A stretch of DNA of 7,922 nucleotides from an uncultured bacterium. Lineage in GTDB: Bacteria > Actinomycetota > Thermoleophilia > BMS3ABIN01. The stretch lies in the NCBI GenBank assembly GCA_913009925.1, contig CAJVWY010000049.1, forward strand, positions 1-7,922, read 5' to 3'. Position 1 is the stretch's first letter; each line of letters starts with the position of its first letter. This document shows positions 1-4,708 of the stretch, piece after piece. The notes under the pieces were generated by a model, which was not told the origin of the DNA, searched no databases, and was given only the letters and a program-made list of their open reading frames with translations. The position numbers were made by a program, and so were the translations under genes.

Positions 1-31
1 CCTCTTTCCCTACACGACGCTCTTCCGATCT
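1..31 (+). other. Illumina TruSeq read-1 adapter remnant (non-genomic)
   Basis: Bases 2-31 are identical to the 3' thirty bases of the Illumina TruSeq universal/read-1 adapter, ending in GCTCTTCCGATCT. The real insert therefore begins at about base 32. This is untrimmed sequencing adapter carried into the assembly, not biology. Any reading frame crossing bases 1-31 is artificial there. Confidence 0.97.
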
Positions 32-480
32 CGCTGGAGATAGTAGACCTGGACCTGCCTGAGCAGAGCTTTTACACCGAGGGGCTCTGGTTCCCGCTGA
101 CCGGGGAGATCACCGCCGAGATAGAGGCGCCGCTGCTTGCCGGCGGCCTGCACGCGGCGGAACATGGGCTCATCGCCCTGCTGCCCCTGTACGCCATGTG
201 CGACCGCTGGGATATCGGCGGACTCTCCACCGAGTTTCACTGGCAGACCGGAGGTCCCTCGATCTTCCTGTACGACGGACACCCGGGCGGTATCGGTATC
301 ACGCGTACAGGTTTCGAAAGATTCGAGGAGCTGATCGAGAGCGTCCTCGAACTCATCTCCTCCTGCCCCTGCACCCGGGGCTGCCCATCATGCATCCAGT
401 CGCCCAAATGCGGCAACCTCAACGAGCCGCTCAGCAAGGAAGCCGCCATCACCATTCTCCGATCGCTGAACACCGGCTAG
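32..480 (+). CDS. MrfA/YprA-type DEAD/DEAH-box DNA helicase, C-terminal fragment (MZB/DUF1998 zinc domain), 5' truncated
   Basis: This is the last ~149 codons of a large superfamily 2 helicase; the N-terminal helicase lobes lie off the contig. The reading frame is open from base 34 and ends in TAG at 478-480. The diagnostic part is a C-terminal zinc-binding cluster, CPCTRGCPSC (Cys codons at 364, 370, 382 and 391). It is followed by IQSPKCGNLNEPLSKEAA, the characteristic tail of the MrfA zinc-binding domain (formerly DUF1998). Upstream, an HAAEHGLIALLPLYAMCDRWDIGG-like stretch and LYDGHPGGIGI are also typical of the family. In Bacillus subtilis, MrfA acts with the MrfB exonuclease in repair of mitomycin-C damage. 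No MrfB partner is visible here. The usual full length is about 750 residues, so roughly 80% is missing because the contig starts here, not because the gene is a pseudogene. The methionine at 196 is internal. The family call is secure; the repair role is taken from the family. Confidence 0.9.
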
Positions 481-493
481 ATTCAAGAAGCAA

Positions 494-537
494 AGCAGAT
501 CCCTCGTCGCTGACGCTCCCGGGGATGACAGGGGTGC
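494..537. repeat. Candidate short intergenic palindromic repeat / hairpin
   Basis: The spacer after the helicase stop holds an imperfect inverted repeat: ATCCCT (499-504) can pair with GGGGAT (521-526), using one T-G pair, around a GC-rich loop. The flanks read GCAGATCCCTCGTCGC and GGGGATGACAGGGG. The wording recalls short dispersed intergenic repeats of the type AGATCC...GGATGACAGG that occur in many copies in some anaerobe genomes; that is memory, not a search. It could also act as a weak terminator for the helicase gene, but no T-run follows. The rest of the 481-586 spacer shows no gene. Confidence 0.35.
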
Positions 538-580
538 AATGCAGGGACGCTGCCTACTTAATAATTCCCCGGTACGCCTG

Positions 581-586
581 TAAGAT
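581..586 (+). promoter_or_regulatory. Candidate -10 box for a leaderless TIGR00725-like transcript
   Basis: TAAGAT fits the TANNNT -10 pattern. If its last T is position -7, transcription would begin at base 593, the A of the second in-frame ATG. No clear Shine-Dalgarno sequence precedes either ATG, which is what a leaderless mRNA would look like. A 17-bp spacing gives only TTAATA as the -35 (558-563), four of six matches to consensus. Confidence 0.35.
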
Positions 587-1084
587 ATGGCAATGGCGAA
601 TGACAGACTGTACATATCCGTTATCGGCGCGGGCGTCGCCGACGCCCGCGCCCAAGAGCTTGCCTCTGAGATCGGCCGACGGATAGCAGGCGCCGGCGCC
701 GTGCTGGTCTGCGGCGGCATGGGTGGCGTGATGGAAGCCGCCTGCCGCGGCGCCCGGGAGGCCGGCGGCAGCACCCTGGGGATCCTGCCCGGCCTGGACC
801 GCGGCGAGGGCAATCCCTACCTGGACTTCACGGTCCTCACCGGCATCGGTCATGCCCGCAACCTGGCGGTGGCGTCCAGCGGCGACGCCGTCATCGCCGT
901 CGGCGGCGAATTCGGCACGCTTTCCGAGATCGGCCTGGCGCGCAAGACCGGACGCCCGGTCATCCTTCTGGACAGCTGGCAGATTCGCAGGGATGGGGCT
1001 CTCCCCGCCGGCGTCATCGAGGCGGCTTCGCCCGGCGATGCGGTGAAGCAGGCGCTCAGGCTGGCCGTTGCCGGCCGCTCCTGA
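587..1084 (+). CDS. TIGR00725-family / LOG-like SLOG Rossmann protein
   Basis: This 165-residue cytoplasmic protein is of normal length for the TIGR00725 group. That group is related to the LOG/lysine-decarboxylase-like family, whose characterised members are cytokinin riboside 5'-monophosphate phosphoribohydrolases. The visible motifs are the N-terminal Rossmann strand ISVIGAG (10-16), the glycine-rich CGGMGGVMEAACRGA (42-56), GHARN with Arg91, and VGGEFGTLSE (105-114). The last is the counterpart of the LOG PGGxGTxxE nucleotide-binding signature, with Val in place of Pro. Arg91 and Glu114 are the likely catalytic or phosphate-binding positions by analogy with LOG. The actual substrate of TIGR00725 proteins is unknown to me, so the phosphoribohydrolase activity is only a guess. 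Two in-frame ATGs occur at 587 and 593. Neither has a good Shine-Dalgarno sequence, and a TANNNT box six bases before 593 favours the second as a leaderless start. The gene converges on the USP gene ending at 1091. Confidence 0.85.
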   Translation: MAMANDRLYISVIGAGVADARAQELASEIGRRIAGAGAVLVCGGMGGVMEAACRGAREAGGSTLGILPGLDRGEGNPYLDFTVLTGIGHARNLAVASSGDAVIAVGGEFGTLSEIGLARKTGRPVILLDSWQIRRDGALPAGVIEAASPGDAVKQALRLAVAGRS

Positions 1085-1090
1085 CCCCGC

Positions 1091-1573
1091 TCAACAGGCC
1101 GGTACCGGCCTGTTGGTAGACAGCGGCATAGACGGCTCCGCGGCCTTCGGCTGCGTATCCACGACCATTACCGGGCAGCGGGCGCCTTCAGCGACCTTCT
1201 TCACCAGGTTGCCGTTGAGATAGCGGTAGATGATCCCGGCGTTTTTTCTGGCGCCCATTATGATCAGGTCGCACTTCCGCTGGGCGGCCACCCGGATGAT
1301 TGTTTCGGCGATATCGCCTTGTTCGACCATCACCCGGGCCGTCACCCCGGCGTCGTACACGATATCCCTCAGCCTCATGCCTTCCTCATAATCACCGGAA
1401 GCAAGCACGCTGTCGATATCACCTACGCCGGTGAGGTCCAGGTCACCCTCGCAGGGCGGAACCACCTTCAGCACCGTAGCCCAGCATCGCTCCTCCCGGG
1501 CCAGCTTCAGGCCTTCCTGCAGCGGCCCGGGCGCATCGTTTACTGCGATAAGCAGATGTCTGTATTCCTGCAT
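1091..1573 (-). CDS. Universal stress protein (UspA fold), single domain, degenerate ATP motif
   Basis: This 160-residue protein has the USP alpha/beta fold. It opens with a first strand, HLLIAVNDAPGPLQEGLKLA (6-25), and has the penultimate strand CDLIIMGARK (101-110) and the final strand CPVMVVDT (133-140). The canonical nucleotide motif G-x2-G-x9-G-S/T is damaged. It reads GARK then NAGIIYRYL then NGN (107-122), with Lys at the second glycine and Asn at the third. ATP binding is therefore doubtful, and a UspA-type, non-ATP-binding role is more likely. About 20 extra residues, rich in Pro and Ala, follow the last strand and end in Cys160. It is the last gene of the five-gene operon, three bases after the tandem USP stop. 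Its SD, GAGGTGA (complement 1577-1583), overlaps that stop, so translation is probably coupled. USPs bind signals or partner proteins during stress; the partner here is unknown. Confidence 0.88.
   Translation of the reverse strand: MQEYRHLLIAVNDAPGPLQEGLKLAREERCWATVLKVVPPCEGDLDLTGVGDIDSVLASGDYEEGMRLRDIVYDAGVTARVMVEQGDIAETIIRVAAQRKCDLIIMGARKNAGIIYRYLNGNLVKKVAEGARCPVMVVDTQPKAAEPSMPLSTNRPVPAC
1092..1115. terminator. Perfect 24-bp palindrome at a convergent gene junction; possible bidirectional terminator
   Basis: Bases 1092-1115 equal their own reverse complement, centred on GGTACC between 1103 and 1104. As RNA this gives a 10-bp GC-rich stem with a GTAC tetraloop on either strand. It starts eight bases after the TGA of the plus-strand gene. 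It also overlaps the last codons and part of the stop of the minus-strand USP. Neither side has a U-tract, so intrinsic termination is uncertain. Blocking read-through or RNA end protection are alternatives. Confidence 0.5.
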
Positions 1574-1576
1574 GGG

Positions 1577-2440
1577 TCACCTCACAACCAGTACGGGGAT
1601 TGAGGCGTAGGTGATTACCCGCTCCGCGGTGCTGCCCAGGATGCCCTTGTCCAGGCCTCGCCAGCCATGGCTGCCGAGGACGATCAGATCGCTCCCCAGC
1701 TCCCGGGCGGTGGCGGTGATCTTGTCCGCCGCGTGTCCTTCCTCAACCACTGTGTTCACACTCATTCCATCCTCGTTGGCGAGCTTCTCGCCTTCCTGAA
1801 CGATCTTTTCCGCTTCCTTGCGGATCTGCTCCTTCACTGTTTCTGACTTGAAGAAGCCGATCATCTCCTGGTACCGCGGCACCACGTACAGGAGCGTCAC
1901 CGACACGTCGCTGGAATCGATGAAGCCGGCGGTCCTGTGCACCGCCTTCCGGCTCAGCTCCGAATTGTCGTACGGGATCAGGATGTTCTGGTATACGCCG
2001 TTGCAATCCTCGCAGGGCTTGTTCACCACCAGGACGTCGCAGGGAGCATCGGGGATGACGCTGGCGGTCACGCTGCCCATGATCATCTTTCTCAGTCCCC
2101 TTCTGCCGTAGGTGCCCATGGCGATCAGGTCGGCTCCCAACTCGTCGGCCACGGTGTTTATCACCTCGTGGGGCTCGCCCTCGCGTATCAGGTAGTTGAT
2201 ATCGACATCGAACTCTCCCGAGCATTCGCCCACAACCTTCTCGCAGGCGTTCCTGCCAGCCCGCAGCTGCTTCTCGAAACGGCTGCTGGAAACGGTGAAC
2301 TCCTCCGAATCGTGATAAACGGCGTGCACCACGGTGACTTTGCTGCCATGAGCCTGCGCCCAGTGCAAAGCTTCTATGAGAGCAGCCTTGCTGTATTTGG
2401 AATCATCGAAAGCTATGATGATGTTCTTATAGGCCGTCAA
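1577..2440 (-). CDS. Tandem-domain universal stress protein, TTG start, both ATP motifs intact
   Basis: This protein of 287 residues has two USP domains in tandem. Domain 1 covers about residues 1-140 and domain 2 about 150-287. Each has an intact G-x2-G-x9-G-S nucleotide motif: GTYGRRGLRKMIMGS at 109-123 and GSHGWRGLDKGILGS at 256-270. Acidic first-strand ends, IIIAFDDS and ILIPYDNS, match the adenine-binding Asp of ATP-binding USPs. The inter-domain linker carries CEDC (143-146), a possible metal or redox pair. The reading frame stays open far upstream, to 2674, but that stretch is Arg-rich shadow sequence of the TIGR02186 gene. The start is chosen as TTG at 2440-2438 because GGAGGAGGTG (complement 2445-2454) sits four bases ahead, and because TTG overlaps the upstream TGA as TTGA. 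This points to stop-start coupled translation. The product is probably an ATP-binding cytoplasmic sensor or effector co-made with the exporter. Confidence 0.9.
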   Translation of the reverse strand: MTAYKNIIIAFDDSKYSKAALIEALHWAQAHGSKVTVVHAVYHDSEEFTVSSSRFEKQLRAGRNACEKVVGECSGEFDVDINYLIREGEPHEVINTVADELGADLIAMGTYGRRGLRKMIMGSVTASVIPDAPCDVLVVNKPCEDCNGVYQNILIPYDNSELSRKAVHRTAGFIDSSDVSVTLLYVVPRYQEMIGFFKSETVKEQIRKEAEKIVQEGEKLANEDGMSVNTVVEEGHAADKITATARELGSDLIVLGSHGWRGLDKGILGSTAERVITYASIPVLVVR

Positions 2441-3222
2441 TGAGCACCTCCTCCGGTCTTGAAGATGACACCGACGCCGAGACCGGCGGCCAGTGCCACA
2501 ATGATGGCGGCTATACCGTAAAGACCGCCTTTTTCCTGCGCCAGTTCGGTCAGCGCCTTCTCCACACCCACCTCTTTGACGACCAATCCGGTCTCGGCGG
2601 AGTCGATGACCCGCCCATCCCTGACAGCGTAGACGGTTATCACGTAGTCGTCCGGGGGCGCCTGGTAGGGCCATTCAAAGGCAGCGCGGTATGACTGTCC
2701 GTTGCCATCGGCCTCCATCTCCACGCCACCGACCGTCTGGGAGTAGAGCTTGCCCTGCTCCTTGTAGCGTATGAAATCAGCGAACAGCGTCTTCGCCTTG
2801 CCGGGCTCGACCGGAGGCTCGATCACCGCGTTCGCCGCCAGGGCCTCATAGCCTATGCCGTATTCCTTCTGTTCCCCGGGATCGAGTATCTTCGTCACCT
2901 CCGCCGAACTTTTGAGGTAGTACAGGTTCGGCACATTCTGAAACTCGACCTTCCCGCTATTCATCCACAACAGGCCGCCCACTTTATCCTTGACCATCAT
3001 CTTCTCGTCGATGTACTCCGAGTCGATCCTGATCACCAGGTCGACGTCATTTTCCGTGTTCCCGCTCACATTGACAGTGCTACCGTTATAGTTGATGCGG
3101 ATGTCTATGTTGTCCTCGCTGATTGCGACCGTCGTCTGCGCCGAGGCACCGGGCGCGGCGACGATGAATGCCAGCAGGGGGAAAGCCATCCAGGCGATCA
3201 TCTTTGAAAAACGCTTCATCAT
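2437..3222 (-). CDS. TIGR02186-like secreted, membrane-anchored protein (exporter partner)
   Basis: This protein of 261 residues has a clear signal peptide: a KRFSK n-region, a hydrophobic core at about 9-22, and ASA-Q cleavage after residue 28. An extracytoplasmic beta-rich domain follows (about 29-232). A single C-terminal membrane helix (about 235-254) ends in a short cytoplasmic tail, TGGGAH. Phrases such as INYNGSTVNVSGNTE, IDSEYIDEKMMVKDKVGGLLWMNSG and PDDYVITVYAVRDGRVI match what I recall of family TIGR02186 (PF09608), proteins of unknown function found beside TauE/SafE exporters. It lies directly after such an exporter here and overlaps it by four bases. Two ATGs occur at 3222 and 3219. 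GGAGG (complement 3226-3230) is three bases from the first and six from the second, so the second is the better start. Its likely role is a periplasm-facing accessory or substrate-capturing subunit of the transporter. That is inference from location and topology. Confidence 0.82.
   Translation of the reverse strand: MMKRFSKMIAWMAFPLLAFIVAAPGASAQTTVAISEDNIDIRINYNGSTVNVSGNTENDVDLVIRIDSEYIDEKMMVKDKVGGLLWMNSGKVEFQNVPNLYYLKSSAEVTKILDPGEQKEYGIGYEALAANAVIEPPVEPGKAKTLFADFIRYKEQGKLYSQTVGGVEMEADGNGQSYRAAFEWPYQAPPDDYVITVYAVRDGRVIDSAETGLVVKEVGVEKALTELAQEKGGLYGIAAIIVALAAGLGVGVIFKTGGGAH
2445..2454 (-). promoter_or_regulatory. Shine-Dalgarno site that fixes the TTG start of the tandem USP
   Basis: GGAGGAGGTG on the minus strand is a near-perfect anti-SD match lying inside the last codons of the upstream gene. 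It ends four bases before TTG at 2440. No other in-frame ATG, GTG or TTG nearby has a comparable site. Confidence 0.75.
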
Positions 3223-4148
3223 TCGCCTCCGGCCGTCGTGAGAAGTATGTCCGGAGTCATGGTGAGGTCCAGTACGATCTTCACCGTGACTATCAGTACG
3301 ATGATGGCGAGCAATATCTTCAGCTGGTCGCCCTTGAGCCTTTTCCCCAGGAGGGTCCCGGTCTGGGCCCCTATGGTGGAGCCGGCCAGCAGCAGCACCG
3401 CCAGCATGAAGTCCACTGTATGATTGGTGTATGCCTGAAGGAAGGTGACCTCGATACAGGTGAAGAGGATGAGGAACAGACTGGTCCCCACCACCACCCG
3501 CATGGGCATCTTCAGCAGGTAAACCATCACCGGCACCATGAGGAAGCCGCCGCCCACACCCATCACTGCCGCCAGGACGCCGATAAAAGCGCCGAGGATG
3601 ATGGGCACTATCGCCGACTGGGTCACGCCCGACTTCTCGAACCGTGTCTGCAGCGGCAGGGACTGGACTATTTTTGCCATCCTCGAATCTCCCTGGGGCT
3701 CCTCTTGTTTCTCCTCTTCCTTGTTCCCCTTCCTGAGAGCCATGAGGCTTTCGATGAACATATAGGTGCCCACGATGCCCAGCATCAGGATATATGTCAC
3801 CTTGATTACGAAATCGGCGTTGCCCATCTCCCTCAGGAACTTGATCAGCTGGACTCCCAGCAGACCGCCGACGAAGCTGCCGCAGAGCAGGTATAAGCCC
3901 ATGCGGAAATCTATATTGCCCAGCCGCCAGTGGGCGTATGAGCCGGAGGATGAGGCGCCGACGATCTGGTTGGAGTCGGTGGCCGCCGCCACCGTGGGCG
4001 GGATCCCCACCATCATCAACAGGGGCGTCATCAGGAACCCACCACCGACACCGAACAGGCCGGACATCATGCCTACCAAAAGGCCCAGCCCGATCGGCAG
4101 AAGAATATTGATGCTTGAGTGCGCAACGGGTAGATATATATGTAACAT
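3219..4148 (-). CDS. TSUP-family anion exporter/permease (TauE/SafE)
   Basis: This polytopic inner-membrane protein of 309 residues has two homologous halves, each opening with the family glycine motif. These are GLFGVGGGFLMTPLL at 30-44 and AAVMGVGGGFLMVPVM at 193-208. About eight hydrophobic segments are visible, consistent with the TSUP topology. A charged loop, KGNKEEEKQEEPQGDSR (140-156), separates the halves and is probably cytoplasmic. TSUP members move sulfite, thiosulfate, sulfoacetate, taurine-derived or other small organic anions. The specific substrate cannot be read from the sequence. The start ATG at 4148 overlaps the preceding stop by one base (TAATG). Its SD, AAGGAGG (complement 4161-4167), is about 12 bases away, a little long, so coupling to the upstream gene probably helps initiation. 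It is the only transporter in the operon and the natural centre of its function. Confidence 0.92.
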   Translation of the reverse strand: MLHIYLPVAHSSINILLPIGLGLLVGMMSGLFGVGGGFLMTPLLMMVGIPPTVAAATDSNQIVGASSSGSYAHWRLGNIDFRMGLYLLCGSFVGGLLGVQLIKFLREMGNADFVIKVTYILMLGIVGTYMFIESLMALRKGNKEEEKQEEPQGDSRMAKIVQSLPLQTRFEKSGVTQSAIVPIILGAFIGVLAAVMGVGGGFLMVPVMVYLLKMPMRVVVGTSLFLILFTCIEVTFLQAYTNHTVDFMLAVLLLAGSTIGAQTGTLLGKRLKGDQLKILLAIIVLIVTVKIVLDLTMTPDILLTTAGGE

Positions 4149-4570
4149 TACGAGACTTTTCCTCCTTCGGCTGTTTTATTCTGGATCGACGCCTTGGCCA
4201 TGGTGACCACGGGCCGGGGCGATAACTTGAGCAACTTGTTGAGTACCTTGCGGGTATGTGTTACCAGCGGGCTCAACAGAACGAGATCGATCTTCTCCCT
4301 GCTGATTATGTTGCGGACTATTGACGTGGTGGAAAGCAGCCCGCTGTGGACCGTTACCTTCACCCCCTCCTTTCGACAGCGTTCAAAGATGTAGCTCTGG
4401 ACTTTCGCCGTACCGGCACCCTCTGATGACATCCAACCCGCACCGTCCCGATTCATCAGGACGACCCGGAGGCCCTCATGCAGCGCGCCGGCAAGATAGA
4501 TGGCGTATGATACCCCGTCTTCCAGCGGCTCATCCTTGTATGAGACATACAGGATCTCTTTACCCGACAT
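4148..4570 (-). CDS. Small USP-like protein without ATP motif (first gene of the sigma-54 operon)
   Basis: This 140-residue cytoplasmic protein looks like a diverged universal stress protein. It begins with EILYVSYKDEPLEDGVSYAI (5-24). A second strand, LRVVLMNRD, a helix-strand stretch, VKVTVHSGL, and the terminal pair IDLVLLSP (94-101) and PVVTMAK (120-126) complete a USP-like alternation. The region that should carry G-x2-G-x9-G-S reads SPLVTHTRKVLNKLLKLSPR, with no glycines, so it should not bind ATP by the usual loop. The frame also has an ATG at 4600, but that codon lies in the sigma-54 promoter. The ATG at 4570 follows a perfect SD, GGAGGTGAT (complement 4575-4583), with four bases between, and is chosen. 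Being first in the operon, it may be a regulatory or adaptor subunit for the exporter. A USP-fold assignment is likely but not certain. Confidence 0.75.
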   Translation of the reverse strand: MSGKEILYVSYKDEPLEDGVSYAIYLAGALHEGLRVVLMNRDGAGWMSSEGAGTAKVQSYIFERCRKEGVKVTVHSGLLSTTSIVRNIISREKIDLVLLSPLVTHTRKVLNKLLKLSPRPVVTMAKASIQNKTAEGGKVS

Positions 4571-4574
4571 ACCT

Positions 4575-4583
4575 ATCACCTCC
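4575..4583 (-). promoter_or_regulatory. Shine-Dalgarno site deciding the first operon start
   Basis: GGAGGTGAT on the minus strand is a full-length match to the 16S rRNA 3' tail. It is placed four bases before ATG 4570. The predicted sigma-54 transcript would start near 4585, so this SD lies almost at the 5' end of the mRNA. Confidence 0.8.
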
Positions 4584-4594
4584 ATAAAGGTATG

Positions 4595-4611
4595 TAGCAA
4601 GAATCATGCCA
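4595..4611 (-). promoter_or_regulatory. Sigma-54 (RpoN) -24/-12 promoter of the exporter/USP operon
   Basis: The minus strand reads TGGCATGATTCTTGCTA. This fits the RpoN consensus TGGCAC-N5-TTGCW with one mismatch in the -24 block. GG (4610-4609) and GC (4598-4597) are separated by exactly ten bases, the obligatory spacing. Transcription would begin near 4585, giving a leader of about 15 bases that contains the SD of the gene at 4570. The gene directly upstream encodes a sigma-54 activator, which strongly supports the call. Confidence 0.88.
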
Positions 4612-4624
4612 AGTAGAAAAGGCA

Positions 4625-4690
4625 CTGTTCATGGGGTTTACTGCGGGGGGGATGAAAAATAGTGTTTCAGTTATAAACAGCCCTGAACAC
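4625..4690. promoter_or_regulatory. Candidate activator-binding region (repeated TGTT-CA half-sites)
   Basis: Four related half-sites occur between the activator stop and the sigma-54 promoter. They are CTGTTCA (4625-4631, +), GTGTTTCAG (4662-4670, +), CTGTTTATAA (complement 4671-4680) and GTGTTCAGG (complement 4682-4690). They lie about 40 to 105 bp upstream of the predicted transcription start, the usual place for enhancer sites of NtrC-type activators. The assignment is by position and repetition only. Part of it overlaps a possible terminator. Confidence 0.4.
4654..4690 (-). terminator. Possible intrinsic terminator of the kinase/activator operon
   Basis: Read on the minus strand, GTGTTCAG (4690-4683) can pair with CTGAAACAC (4670-4662) with one bulged base, around a 12-base loop. 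TATTTTT follows directly. The stem has only moderate GC content, so termination may be partial. The same inverted repeat could be an operator (see 4625-4690). Confidence 0.45.
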
Positions 4691-4708
4691 CGGGGGGTGC
4701 AGATGTAC

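Noticed and set aside
32..480. Helicase fragment as a pseudogene.
   Set aside because: The truncation coincides with the adapter and contig edge, and the visible C-terminal zinc domain is intact and in frame.
2441..2674. N-terminal extension of the tandem USP (frame open to 2674).
   Set aside because: It is Arg- and Gly-rich shadow sequence of the overlapping TIGR02186-like gene, and the SD-supported TTG at 2440 begins exactly at the USP fold.
3168..3896. Plus-strand open frame of 242 codons opposite the exporter.
   Set aside because: It is a composition artefact rich in His, Gln and Glu, antisense to a membrane protein with clear TSUP motifs.
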